The notes: generated from the sequence alone by a model not told the origin. A stretch of DNA of 64,000 bases from Scenedesmus sp. ARA3 (GCA_004335835.1 RWJK01001633.1:1-64000); one strand, 5' to 3'; shown: positions 20,991-41,705, numbered from the stretch's first letter. Translations and numbers: made by a program.

Positions 20991-23103
20991 ATGCCCGTGT
21001 TTGACTGCAAGATGGTCAACTCGCATTAAACATACCGATGATGTGACCAAGGTTGTCAATGCAGGGCCAGGATTGCCAGTCGGCCAGGCCACCCATTGCA
21101 GACAGTGACAGTGACAGCGAGAGCAGCTGCAGCAGTGAAGATTGCGCGTATGCTCCATTCCCTTTCACTGTGGAGCGTGTGCACCTGGACATCAGCTTCA
21201 ATCCTGGCACAACAGTCGTCACAAACACCATGCACATCTCACCAGTACAGCCAGGGCACCAGTTGGGCAGTGCTGCTGAGTCCTGCAAGCAGCTAGTGCT
21301 GGATGGCAAGAAGCTGCAGCTGCTGGAGATACACCTGGACGGTGAGCAATGCCGCCAGCATGCCATGCTGCATAAAGATGCTGGAAACCTGTTGTTTTGG
21401 CAACCTGCGGCATTAGTACACAGCATGCATGCGGTGCACAGCAACATGCTCTTCAGTCAGTAGCTAGCCATGGCAAGCGGTGCTCCTGTAAATCACTGTT
21501 GAATGTCTTCGTTCAACGTATGCGACCTTTTATGCAGCAAACACTGAACTCCAGATGAGCAGCTGATGCAAGCTATCACACAGTTGTGCAGGGTAACCAC
21601 CTTGCAATCTGTTCCTGCAATCAGCGCCCATCAGCACACCAGCAGCACCATGCTGTCAGGTGACACACCACCTGGCATGCTGTCCTGCACAGCTTGGTGT
21701 CACCAAACATGAACTGCAGCAGCTACCCATCCTCTTCATCTTGCTCCTGCATCTACACACTCCTTTTGTTCCTCCTGCTGCCCCTCAAATGATGTGCTGC
21801 ACCGCCTGCAGGCAAGCCGCTGCCCCCGCATGCCTACACCTACAACCAGCGCGCCAGCAAGCTGACGCTGCACAGCGTGCCCAGCAGCAGCTTTGAGCTG
21901 TGCATCAAGTCTGCCACCCACCCAGAGGCCAACACTGGCCTGCAGGGGCTGTTTGTGAGGGCAGGCATCTACGCAACAGCGGTAGGGCGGCTGAGTGGAA
22001 TCCTAGACAGACTGATTTTGACGTGAGGTGTAGAAAAACGCTGAGCATCAGGTGGTTGCCGGCTAACCTAAAGCATGGTTTGCTGTGTTGCGCGTACATC
22101 CGGGTGGTTACAATGCCAGTACGCTGTGGCTGATACCCAACACCAACGCAGCGAATCTCTGACCCTCACGTGTCATGTCATGCAATGCAGTGTGAGGCCA
22201 TGGGCTTCCGCCGCATCAGCTTCTGGCCAGACAGGCCCGACGTGCTGTCCACGTGGACTGTGAGGCTGGAGGGCGATGCAGCGGCGCTGCCGGTGCTGCT
22301 CAGCAACGGCAACATGACAGCAGCGGGGCAGCTGCCAGGCGGCAGGCACTATGCGGTGTGGGAGGTGCGGCTGCTGCCTGCTGTGCATGTGCTGCTGACA
22401 ATTGAGGTACTTGTAGGCGGCACTGCTGTTGGCTGAGTATCTGATTGCTTTTCACCAGTGCTGGACAGGGCGGCGTGTTGCTCCTGGCAACACTTGTACT
22501 GCAGGTGTGATACAGTGTTCTCTTGGTTCACGTTGTTGGTGTTGCGTGCAGGACCCCTGGCCCAAGCCGTGCTACCTGTTCTCTGCTGTAGCTGGCAAGC
22601 TGTCGGTGCATGAAGGCAGCCACACCATCGCCAGCAGCGGCAAGCAGGTGGCTGTGCGCATCTACACGGCACCCATGTATGAGGGCAAGGTGAGGCGTGC
22701 ATGCAGCAGCAGCAGCAGCAACAGTTACAGCAGCGCCAGGTGCTGCATGTGCTTGATGGAGCACCTGAGCCTGGCTGCGTGTGAGCTGCTGCAACAGGGT
22801 GTGGTGCTGTTGCGTGTGCGGGCATATGGCGGCGTGCCGTGGCGTGTGGTGTGCTGTTGTGCGGCATTGCCTGTTGGCAAGCTGCATAACAGAAACATGG
22901 GAGTCCTGCAGCAATGCAGCAGGGGCCGCCACAGCCGTGGCAGCCATTGGCTTATGCGCTTGCATGTGTTACAGTGCACATGGACCATGTGGCATGGTGA
23001 GCTCGTTTTTTTTAGAAATGCCTGCATTTGGCGCATGCGGCCTGCGAAGCAGGCAAGCTCATGTGCACAGTCGGCACCACGTGGCTGCTAAGTCAGTCAG
23101 TCG

Positions 23104-23166
<63 letters not shown>

Positions 23167-23227
23167 NNNNNNNNNNNNNNNNNNNNNNNNNNNNNNNNNN
23201 NNNNNNNNNNNNNNNNNNNNNNNNNNN

Positions 23228-23291
<64 letters not shown>

Positions 23292-26200
23292 CGTGCGCCG
23301 CAGCTCGACTTTGCGCTGCTGTCAGCCAGGGCTGCCATGGCCTGGGACGAGGCGATGTGGGGCAGGGAGTATGACCTGGTGCGGCACAGCAGCATCAGCA
23401 GCACCTGTGACACCTGCAATGGTCTTGTGCCGGGGTGTGAGGCAGATACGGGGTTCTCATTTCAAGTCTTTCTGCCAACCACTGCTGCAGTTAATGCATG
23501 GCACTCGTTATCACCTTTTGCCCTCATGCCGTGACGGCTGCTGCTGCTGCTACTGCTGCTGCTACTGCTGCCATCATTGCTGTCGTCATTTTTGCGTCTT
23601 TTGCAGGATGGCTACGCCATGGCTGGTGTGGAGGGTTTCCTGGATGACGCGTGTGAGACCAAGGGCATCAGCCTGTTCCACGTGCACCTGCTGGCAGTCA
23701 CGCCAGCCACACACACAGACGAGGAGGCAGACGAGTCGCTGCGGCTCATTGCTCATGAGTACTTCCACAACTTCTCAGGTGGGTAAGTTGGGAGCCAGTG
23801 AACTTGTGCATGTAGAAGGTGGTTGCACACTTGCCTGTTGTGGCGGCTGCACAGCTGTGGGTCACAAGCAGGTACGACTGGCAGCATGTGAAGGCACCCT
23901 AGTTTGCTGCACCGCATGCTTTGTGTGACTTGTGGAGTGGTGTCGCAGGTACGAATGGCAGCATGTGACGGCATCCTGGTTGCTGCACTGCATGCCCACA
24001 GCAAGCACACACATTTGTGTGGCTGTACAGTGACGTCAAGGCGACACAAGCTTGTACAAGCTAGTCACACCAGCTGTGTGTTGTGCTGCAGGTAACCGTG
24101 TCACAGTGCGCGACTGGTACCAGCTGACGCTGAAGGAGGGCCTCACTCGCTGCAGGGACCAGGCCTTTGCTGCAGACTACGACGCGGCAGCATCTGCTGC
24201 TGCTGCTGCCACTTCTGGGACCCTTGGCAGCAGCAGCGGTGGCAGCAGCAATGGTGTGCACCAGGAGCAGTATGAGGCTGCTCTGCTGCAGAATATCGCT
24301 ACCATGGCGCAGCACATGAAGACGGCAGCAGCTGAGGCAGCAGCCGCACCCGCAGGTGCCACCTCTGCTTCTCCCACACCCGCACCAGCCTCTGCACCTG
24401 CCGCACCTGCAGCAGCAGGCACAACAAGTGCTGTGTCTGGGCCTGCCTTTCCGTGCTCCTGGCACCGTGTGCTGGAGGCCCAGGGCATCAGGTGTGACCA
24501 GATGCCTGAGGATGAGGGCAGCCTGAGCCACCCCATACGGCCCTGCCGCGGCACCAGCCTGGACAACCTCTACACTGACACGGTGTACGACAAGGTGCGC
24601 TGGCAGCAGCAGCAGCAGCAGCAGTGCAGGAGACAGCAGGGTTGAGCACCAGCAAGCAGGGCATGCGAGGATTCATCTGTTGGCAGGCCAAGATGAAAGC
24701 AGGCACACTGCGGCATTGAAGTTGGTGGAGTGAGTTGGCACTGAGCGGCCGCTTCTGCTGCTGCAAGCACGCCTGTGCTCAGCTGCAATGCCTAGTCAGG
24801 AGGAGTATCACTAACATGCAATCTGCCCTGCTGCTGCTGCTGGTGGTGCTGCTGCTGCCAGGGTGCCGAGGTGGTGCGCATGTACCACACCATCCTGGGC
24901 CACGGCCACTTTTACAACGGCCTGCAGACCTTCTTCAAGCAGCATGACGGCACGGTGAGCAACCACATGCATAGCTGCTATCACTCGCTGTGCCACCTGG
25001 CCACCTGCCTTTGTACTGTACCCCAGTGCCTGTTGCCTTATTTCTTCTAGCTTGCTGAGGCAGCAATACCCCAGCGCTCTGCTGTGCAGCCCCCACAACT
25101 AGCCACATCATTGATGCCTGCTGCACCCAGACCATTCAGCTGTTTATAACAGCTCAAACTTTGTTTCATCACCGTGTCTGATGCACCTTCAGGCTGCCAC
25201 CTGTGAGGACTTCTGCCAGGCCATGTTTGCCAGTGACCCCCTGGCCAGCCTGGCCCCAGCCATGATGCGCTGGTACGACACCAACGGCACGCCGGAGCTG
25301 ACCATCAGGACCACCTACAGCCCCTCACAGCAGACGCTCACGCTCACAGTGAAGCAGGAGCTGGAGACAGCAAAGGCACCTCTGCTGATACCACTCAAGG
25401 TATGGTCCTGTGTGTTTTTGCGTAGATGCTTTCTGGTTGTGGCAGTGTGTGGGATGCAGCTCAGTACGGAATTTTGTGCTTGAACTCACAGCTGAAGTGT
25501 GGGGTGCCTGTGACTGTGCAGCTGTATGTGGAAGCACGTTAAGATCTTACTGCTGCTGCTGCTGCCACTGCCTCTGGTGTGATCCAGGTTGGCCTGGTTG
25601 GCCCTGACGGCAAAGACCTGCCGCTGCACCTCATGCCTGCAACAGCCGGCAGCAGCAAGCCCAGCAAAAAGGCTGGCAACCGCAAACCCTCTGCAACCAA
25701 CTCCAGCAGCAGCTACACCCCAACTGAGGCTGTCACACCAGGCCTGTGTGGCAGTGAGTGCCGCTCAATGGTGCTGCTGCTGGACAGCTGGAGTGGCAGC
25801 TGGGTGTTTAGCCGGCTGCCTGAAAGGCCTGCAGTGAGCCTGCTGCGTGACTTTAGTGCACCTGTGCGGCTGCATGTTGAAGGGGAGACTGACAAGTCAC
25901 TGGGCTTCCTGGCCCTGCATGACAGCAACCCCTTTGCGAGGTGGGTGCTGGTGTTGTGCTCAACGAAGAGTGCAAGGCTCTGCTGCAGGTGCTTGAGCAG
26001 GGTTGATGTCCTTCAGGGTTGATTTCAGCAGCAGCAGATCAGAGTGTGGGCATGTGCGTGCAGTATGGCAGCTAAAGGCATTGGCATGACAGGGACAACA
26101 TGCGCGGAGCAGGTGCTGGTGACTGAGTGGTGCTGTGGCAAAGTAGCATCTGCATTAGTAGCGTGCTGCAATTCTTAATTGCTGTGTGTGGCGCACGCTG

Positions 26201-28649
26201 CTGTGCTCACATAGCGCACTGCTGATGCCTGCCGCTGGCACGCAGGTGGGATGCTGTGCAGCGGCTGATGACTCGGCTGCTGATGCGGCTGTACAAGGTG
26301 GCAGAGGGTGCTGCTGCAGGAGGGGAAAGTGCAATTGAGGCAGCGCTGGCAGCAGCGCCTGGTGTGCCTCCCGCACTTGTTGCGGCGCTGCAGGCTGCAC
26401 TGCTGAATGAAGAGCTGGATGGGCAGTACAAGGTGTGAAATGACAGTTTTACGTGACCATGCCTCAATGCACAACTGCGCACCTGCAAGCAATGCTGGAC
26501 TAGGTGTGTGTGGTGGTTCTGGGGTGGGTGGGTCGGAGGCGGAAGAGGAGGGCCACCAGCTGGCGATGCCATGCAAGTGTTTCACAAGGGTTCGCGCAGT
26601 ACAATGCAGCTCTGTGCAGATTGTGGCAGCGTGCATCCAGAATTGCTGCGCAGCAGCTGCTGGTGATCCAAAACGATAAGCTACGCCAGGTCTAGCCAAA
26701 TGCAAGACATGCATGCAGCAGCGCATCGTGCAGTGCTTGCATGCAATGGCTCGTCCAGCGTGTTGCAAATACATTGCCAACATGCACGTTTCATGTCAAG
26801 GCTCTTCATGCCTGCTCTGCTGGCTGGTGTGTGTGCTGTGTGTGCTGCAGGCGCTGATGCTGCAGCTGCCTGGCGTGATGGAGTTGGTGCCACAGATGGA
26901 TGAGCCAGACCCCGAGCTGCTGTGGATGGTGCGTGAGTGGATACACAAGTGAAGGGCACACCAGTGAAGGGCCTGCAAGGACCATTGCTGGTGCTAGTCC
27001 GATTCAGGGGCATCAACAGGCACCTGCTAAGATGCTGCAATACAAACAGCGCCAGACACCAAAGGTGATGCCAGCTGCCGCTGCCATGAAGTATTGGCAG
27101 CAGCAGTAACGTCCAGCAGCTGTTTAGCTGTTTGCATGCGGCTGATGTTCGTAGCTATCTGTACAGCAGAGTGTGCTGGCAGCACCAGCTGCCCCGACGT
27201 GAACAGCTGACCTCCCTGTGGTTGCCGCACACTGTTGCAGGTGAAAGTGCATGTTGGCCTGCAACTGGCAAGGCAGCTGCAGCCGCAGCTGGAGCAGCTG
27301 GTTCAGCAGTGCGACAGCAAGCTGGCGGCTGCTGGTGAAGCAGCAGTAGGCTTCTGGCCACCTGCGGTCAAGCTGCGTGCTGCGCGCAATGCAGCGCTGG
27401 GGCTGCTCAGTTACATGGAGGACCGCCAGCTGCAGCAGCAGCTGCTGCAGAGGTGTGCAGGGAAAGGAATGCAGGCACAAAGAATCCGTTGCGGAATGCG
27501 TAGCAGTGGCTTGTACATCCTCATGGTGCCAAATGATGCAGGTTCTGCTGTTGCTTACCATATCAAATGCAAATAAGCCGCTCTGCATGCTGCTCATGCC
27601 CAACACGGCATACCAGCTGCTGGCGGCTGTCCGTCAGCGGTGGGTGCTGTGCGGTTTTTGGTCTGGGGTTCCTATGCTCGTCATGCATATGCCATGCTGC
27701 CACGCTGCAGGTACTACAGCGCCAGCTGCATGACTGAACGCCTGGCTGCACTGGAGCTGCTGGCTGACGAGGACACCCCTGCCCGCAGCGCAGCGCTGGC
27801 TCACTTCCACGACACCTACAGGCTCACGCCCAGCGTGCTGCACAAGTGGCTGTACGTGCAGGCAGCGTCAGACATTGAGGGCAATGTGGAGCATGTGCGG
27901 GCGCTGATGCGTCACGCCTCGTTCGACATCACTGACCCTGCTGCTGTCAGCGCGCTGCTGGGCGGCTTCAGTGACAGCATGGTGAACTTCCATGCGGAGA
28001 ATGGCAGCGGATATGCCTTCATGGCGGATGCAGTCGTCGAGGTAAGTGTTGCGTGTGCATCGCAGTACTTGCGGATGAAGGTGCTGCTTCACATACAAGT
28101 TTCATACAGTATAGATTGCGCATGCTTTGGTTGAAAGGTGGGCGCACACATCACCAGTCAGCGTGCATACTATTGAAATTCGGCGCTAGCAGAAACGCCT
28201 TAGCACAGGTGCCGCGTGCACATAGATTGTGCCTGCTTAGCTATGCTATCAATGCATGCGCATGTGCCTACACCTGGTAAAATCGATTTCCTCTGACTCA
28301 AACTTTGAGTTAAACTTGGCAGCAGCTCAGAAACGAGCATGCTTCCCTAGGCCCTGCTGCATCGTGTCATACATTGCTTCATGCTCTCCTCAAATCCCTG
28401 GCAGGCAGTGCTCTGACAGTGCTGTATCGCACTTCACCACCTGCCGCGCAGGTGGACCGCGTCAACCCCATTGCTGCTGCTGACCTGGCGGAGTGCCTGG
28501 CTGACTGGGACTTGCTGGATGAGGAGCACCAGCAGCTGATGAAGGCACAGCTACGGCGCCTGGCAGGCACCAAGGGCCTCAGTGCGGATGTGCGGGAGAT
28601 TGTGGAGGATGCACTGGAAGAAGGCAGCTCGGATGACAGCACAGACTAG
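20841..28649 (+). CDS. M1 family aminopeptidase, PepN-like, with altered GAMEN motif
   Basis: Exons: 20841-20882 (tentative first exon), 21065-21341, 21812-21981, 22191-22364, 22552-22689, 23304-23378, 23607-23778, 24092-24594, 24862-24954, 25193-25399, 25588-25940, 26246-26432, 26851-26928, 27241-27452, 27711-28041 and 28452-28649, in frame throughout, about 1,069 residues. An alternative start is ATG 21059, giving 1,057. Family signatures include EAMGFRRISFWPDRPDV, DPWPKPCYLFSAVAG and GAEVVRMYHTILG. The zinc site HEYFH (about 342-346) with the third ligand in LKEGL (about 365) is intact, as in bacterial PepN. The substrate-amino-binding GAMEN motif is DACET (about 306-310). Compared with ~870 residues in bacteria, the extra length is an acidic N-terminus and an Ala/Ser/Pro-rich insertion encoded by exon 24092-24594. 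The (CCTG)n tract and N gap lie in the intron before exon 23304. Whether it still trims N-terminal residues is uncertain. Confidence 0.9.
23103..23292 (+). repeat. (CCTG)n tetranucleotide tract with assembly gap
   Basis: Uninterrupted CCTG/CTGC units run from about 23103 to 23166 and again from 23228 to about 23292. They flank 61 N (23167-23227). The tract ends about 11 bp before the aminopeptidase acceptor at 23303. Both flanks are pure repeat, so the true length is unknown. Confidence 0.97.
23869..23993 (+). repeat. tandem duplication in aminopeptidase intron
   Basis: CAGGTACGACTGGCAGCATG (from 23869) and CAGGTACGAATGGCAGCATG (from 23946) begin two copies of about 50 bp. Both continue with GGCA..CCT and TTGCTGCAC.GCATG. 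No coding match to the adjoining exons was found. Confidence 0.8.
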
Positions 28650-28832
28650 GTTCAGACCCGGCGTAGCTCGCGTGACTGCAGCTGTTCTTGTGCTGTGGCT
28701 GCCAATGCTGACCGCGTGTGGGGGTCCTTGCCGGGTGCATATATTTCAATGCAATAGAGAGGTCCTCGCACATCCGTGCTGCCAATCAGAGGAGGCCTTC
28801 TTTACAACAGGCATGGCAGCCTGCTAGGATCA

Positions 28833-28837
28833 TGTAA
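28833..28837 (+). terminator. TGTAA polyadenylation signal of the M1 aminopeptidase
   Basis: TGTAA lies about 184 nt after the stop codon at 28647-28649. Confidence 0.55.
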
Positions 28838-29636
28838 TGCAGTACAAGTACATAAGGTGGCCACGCCACGAAGACAGTCATGATCCAGGGCGAATGCTGA
28901 AACCAATCTGCCAGCGGTTACCGTCATCCTGATTGCTACTGGAAGCAACCGGTTTTCCTGACCAACGCAACCGTGCCCAGGGCAGTTGCCACATGCGTGT
29001 GCCATGTTGGCACGTGTTCCTTTTTCGTTGTTCCCAGCATGCGGTCGATACCGTCTCAACTCCACATTGACTTTAAACATAGTGTCTGCTAAGTTTGAGT
29101 ATGATTGGTGAATGCTTATGCCCGAGGCATCCCGGTGCAGCCTCAGGCAAATGAGTCTGCCGGAATGGTGCCAATGCCGCCGATGCTTCCTTCAAAACGA
29201 GCCATCAAGGTCACGTTCGTCTGTATGAAAGCATCGCACAGCTAGACCCAAACGAAAAAATGACCAGGGTTTGAGAAGGCGTGACAGTTGCTGCTTTGTT
29301 GACTGCCGCCATATCAGTTCACCCACGCAACGGCATGCCTTTGAATGGTTCTCGCTAGGAGACCTGATTTTGCTGATCGCTTACACGGAGGCGCGGAAGC
29401 TCTTGGGTCCGCCATAGTCAGTCTCACGCTGGTTCGCGTCTGCACGCCCTTGAACGCCATTATCGCAGCTCTCTGACGCTCTGATCGCTGCGAAGGGGCA
29501 GCTGCGGCCTTCGTGGCCAGCCAAAAGTCAAGCAGGCACTCAGGGCAGGTAGCAGCAGCTGACCGACTCGTACTGTGCTACGTGCTTGTCTTCACGCTCC
29601 CAGCGTGTCTGAGGGCGTGTAAGCGGCTTACTAAGC
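28838..29636. other. upstream region of the P-type ATPase
   Basis: No coding signature was found in about 0.8 kb. The ATPase promoter and 5' UTR presumably lie in its right part. Confidence 0.4.
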
Positions 29637-37489
<7,853 letters not shown>

Positions 37490-37653
37490 ACAGCGGCGAG
37501 GTGAAAGCGCTCAAGGATAACCTTGTGCGCTCGTTCTTTGCATGCACATGCTGGTACAGGAGCTGCTGTCTGTATGGACGGCTGACTACTCGTGGGGGCG
37601 GCAATGAGAGCCTTACACACAGTGCAGTCTGTTGCTTCCATGATGATTGAAGG

Positions 37654-37658
37654 TGTAA
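37654..37658 (+). terminator. TGTAA polyadenylation signal of the P-type ATPase
   Basis: TGTAA (in GGTGTAAAG) lies about 165 nt after the ATPase stop codon. Confidence 0.6.
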
Positions 37659-39015
37659 AGAAGTCTTGCCTTGCGCAAGGGTCTTGCTTTGGTCATACAG
37701 CACGTGTTGTTCTGTTCATGTAAGACGGCCTAAAAGCCAAGTACAGCGCGCATACTTTGATTCAGGGTGGGCTATTGTTTCGCGCTGATTTTGAGTTCTT
37801 TTAGATGGTAGTAGTGCACTACTTTGCGAGGTGCACATCGTGTGAGTCTTGAGCGTGGAGGATTCTGTGCCGGCACATGGCAGGCCAGTGCGTCTTTGCG
37901 GCAGTGGTCTTGGGATTTCCATGATGTACACCTGTGGTCCTCAGGGTTGCGCCACAACATCACAGTGCGCGAACGTGCGACTGCGCAGCGCTGGTGATAC
38001 ACTATACGTTATAGCAAATCAGTGTGTGTTGTCCAATGATTGCAGGGACGTGTGCAATGTATTGTCATTGTGCATATGACATGTGTATGCACGCTTGTTA
38101 TCTTCCGCTTCTGACCTTGCATGCAACTACTCTAATCTGCAGTTTTGTCATACTTGATCACGAGGGTCGCCTATCTGGACCACACGTGCTTTATTGATGC
38201 AAGGCGCACGACACAGACATTATCCAGCCTTAGGCACCTCAATGATGGTGTTGAATTGCTGAGCAGTGCATAGCTTGCATCTCTGTGCCTGTGTTTATAC
38301 TATCAACAGGAAGAAGAGTAGGATCAACTATGGTGTGTGCAATCGCTGTTCCTGGTGCTGATGCTTGGCTATGGCGCATGGCACAATGCTTGCAGCAGTG
38401 CTGCCGAGCGCAGGCGCATACGAGGTGGGCTGGCATAGCTTATTGATGCTATCGCTCGGCTGGACAGAAGCGGGTGTGACATTGCACATGCATCGAGGCA
38501 ACCACTGTGTGTTGCAGTTGCCCATATACTATGCCAGTGACAGCTGTGCTGTGCTCCATTCCATGGTATAAGGGATGTACGGTACATGGATGTAAAAGTG
38601 GCTGATGTGTTACCCTGGTGTCAGGCAAAGGACGTGGCTGTAGAGCAGATCTGCAAGTTGCTGCAAGTTGCCTTGAATCAACCGCGTGAGGAAGCACACA
38701 ATGCAACATAAAGCTCAATCCTCCTTTACGGGAAGGTCCGGTGCACTTTGCTAGCCAGCTGTATGAACTGTTTCAAGGCGTGTACACCTTGTGACAAAAG
38801 CACCACTTTTAGCCCCGGTTGCAGTGGAAACAGTACAGCCAGGACCAAGGCCGCATAAAAGTGGCTGCTTATGTCACAACGCCATGTGCGCGCCAGGCCT
38901 GCCGATTTCCTTGCCCATCACTTGGTCACATGAAAGACCGCACTGTAGGAAGCGACAACAGAAGGTGGCACAAATCACATCTAACGCGTACGCGCATCAA
39001 CCATAGTTCCTAGAA
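37659..39015. other. convergent intergenic region, no gene seen
   Basis: The ATPase and DPH2 genes converge here. Only short frames without recognisable content occur. Confidence 0.45.
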
Positions 39016-40345
39016 TCACGCTGTTGGCTCGTCGCTGTACGCAGCAGCTCTGCCGCTCCTGCCTGGCACTGCCGCCTCAGCCGCCAGTATCTCACCACCC
39101 GTGGCAGGCGTCTCCAGGCCCTTGTACGTCCGGTGCTGCTGCAAGTACTGTGCAGCAGAGTGCACCTGCACCTGCTGCCCGCTGCGGCTGCCTGCCCCTG
39201 CCAGCACCTTGCCCGGCTGGCTGCTGCCAGCAACAACCAGCACCCCCGCGGCTGCACCCCAGCCGCCTTCTTCCTCTTCAGCATCCTCGCTCTCACTCTG
39301 CTGCCCGCTAACATTGCCCCCGACACGTGCGCCTGCCCCTGCTGCTGCTGCTGCTGCTGCTGCTGTAGCTCCACTACTGCCAGCTACCCCTTCCCCTGCC
39401 AGCAGGTCCCCAAAGTCCAGCCTGTAGCTTGCAGCATCAAAAAAACTGCCAGTGAATGCCAGGTAGGCCTCATGTGGTGTGATGATGGGGCTCAGGTACT
39501 CCTTGCTGTCCAGGATGAGGCCCTGCGGGTCTGCCAGCATCACAAAGACTTCGATTTCGGGGAAGTTGGCCAGCTTGGCGGGGCTGGGCTTGCCCATGAG
39601 CAGCGTGTACGTCTTCTTGCCGGCCTGGTGAAGGCAGCAGCAGCAGCAGAGTGCGGAAGTAGGCAGCAAGCGCTGAGTGTTCGAGGTGCATGCTCGACAA
39701 GTGAACCCGCTACGTCGCACAGAGTCTCACAAGCTTGGAGAAGAGCGCATACGTTGCCGCTTGCCCAGCCAGCTCTGCACTGCAGCAGTGCGACACCACA
39801 CCCCTGTTTGCCGCACCAATGCTCCAAGGAAGAGTCAACATACACAGCCACTGTATGGCCCTCATCAATACCCAAGCCACCGCAGCTGATCTCACCCACC
39901 CACCCATGCCTGCACACCACTCACCGCTGCAGCCAGCTGCCGCACCCTCGTCAGCGCCTCCAGGTACCCTGCAGCTCCAAGCGTGCCCACCAGCAGGCCC
40001 ACCATGCTGGCGCCACGCGCACGCTCCACCATATAGTAGCGCCGCTTCAGCAGCCGCTGCAGCTCAGGCAGCAGGCCCTGCTCTGCACTGCAGCTGGCAG
40101 GGTCCAGCAGCAGCCAGGGGCGTGCGCTGTAAGTGAGCTGCAGGTGGGTCAGCGCTGGGCTGCTGAAAGGGCCTAGCCATACCATGAGTGCTGGCTGGCT
40201 GCTGCTGTTGCTGCTGCTGGGGAGCTGCCATACTAAACCGCCAACAGGTGGTACACTGCTGCTGCTAGAACTGGTGCTATCTGCAGCCGTGTTTGCAGCC
40301 ATGGCTGCTGCCTCATCTGCTGCAGATGGGGACTGGCCAGAGGGT

Positions 40346-40384
<39 letters not shown>

Positions 40385-41323
40385 CAGCAGCCCTGCTGGT
40401 CAGAGGCACCTGCGCCAGCTACACATGCAGTGCTGCTGTTTGCGGCTGGCTGCTGCTGCTGCTGCTGCTGCTGTTCTGCACTTGCTTGGCAGCATGCACT
40501 GGCGCCGCAGCCAGCTTGTGCGGTGCCGCCTGCTGCTGCTGCACTACTTTGAGGCTTCAACTCTAGTTGAGTGCTGGCTGCAAAAACCAGCTGAAGTGGT
40601 CCCTGCAAGGCATGGGCAACACCAGCCAGCATAGGAAGACGGCAACCAACAATGCAGGCACTCCACAGCAGTGCGGAAAGCATGAACTCCAGTTCTACAG
40701 CTGGAATGCATCTTCCATACTAAAGCTGCGGGGCACACAATCAGGCAGCTGTTGCAGCAGCTCACCTGATAGGCCAGCAGCATGGCCTCTTGCAGCTGCG
40801 GCAGCAGATGCAGGTAGCTCTGGTCGCAGCAGACCACGGCATACTGCTGCTGCTGCCCTTGCACACCTTGCTCTGTAGCACTGCTGCTGTCACCAAGCAG
40901 CTGTGCTGCTGTGCTTGCCAGCTGCTCTGCTGCCCAGCTGCTACACTGCTGCACATCTAGCTGCGCCTTGGGCAGCACGCACAGCGCAGGCGTGCGTGAC
41001 ACTGGGTTTAGCGAGGCATAGCCGTAGTGAACCTACAGAGCACAGGATGAGCAGCAGCTCAGTGAGACGAGCCGACAATGACATCGGCTCACGCGCAGGC
41101 AGTACTGTACATGCCTGTGTTTGTCTTGAGGAAGCCATCATGCCAGCATGATGCTGCTAGCTGGCTGGCAGGTCATAGGCAAGCCAGCAGGCTGATTGTC
41201 ACAGGTGCTGCGGACAAGCTACTCACCACGCAGTCTGCATGTACATGTGCCGCTGCTACCTCATCAACACTGAGGGGGTTGTATGATGTGTCCGCCAGCA
41301 CATACACCTGTAGTGGCAGCAGT

Positions 41324-41422
<99 letters not shown>

Positions 41423-41705
41423 CAGCAGGGACAGCAGCAGCAACAGCAGCACTGAAAGAAGCGTGCTTCATACAACACAGGCTGCAAGAAAGCCGATGGC
41501 CCGGTCCATCATGAGCAGCTGGTCTGCATACCAGCCCCACCTTGGCCTCTGAGCCGGCTGCTGTCAACTCAGTTTGAAGTGCGTCGGCCACCAGAGGTGA
41601 GTCATGCAGCATGTCATCTGGAAACTGCATCGTAACCCTAGTGTACCCATTTCGTTTTATGTAGGCACAAGTGGCCTTGAGCTCCCACAGATCGCTGAAA
41701 TCCAT
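39016..41705 (-). CDS. DPH2: diphthamide biosynthesis protein DPH2
   Basis: Five phase-0 exons (41705-41541, 41307-41227, 41032-40766, 40602-39925, 39624-39016) give 599 residues. DPH2 is the partner of DPH1 in the first step of diphthamide synthesis, transfer of the 3-amino-3-carboxypropyl group of SAM to a histidine of eEF2. Matches include VTMQFPDDMLHDSPLVADAL, LADTSYNPLSVDEVAAAHVH, VHYGYASLNP, ARGASMVGLLVGTLGAAGYL and GKKTYTLLMGKPSPAKLANF followed by PEIEVFVMLADP. In the fungal and animal proteins the second and third of these motifs carry cysteines (CCVDEVAA, CL); here they read LSVDEVAA and SL. Gln/Ser/Ala-rich insertions (polyQ around residues 200-260 and an acidic low-complexity stretch in the last exon) lengthen the protein. 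The start at 41705 is the first Met of the exon; a short upstream exon cannot be excluded. Confidence 0.9.
41334..41421 (+). repeat. long (CAG)n / (CTG)n microsatellite in DPH2 intron 1
   Basis: About 29 uninterrupted CAG triplets on the + strand read as CTG in the DPH2 transcript. The run ends about 26 nt before the acceptor of exon 2. Confidence 0.97.

Noticed and set aside
23103..23292. CRISPR-like or satellite array
   Set aside because: The unit is a simple tetranucleotide without spacers, and the genome is eukaryotic.
22781..23534. Frames of repeated LPAC units around the N gap
   Set aside because: They are the CCTG repeat in an aminopeptidase intron read as protein.
41173..41552. Poly-Leu, poly-Ala and poly-Ser frames across the CAG tract
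   Set aside because: They are translations of the DPH2 intron microsatellite, not genes.
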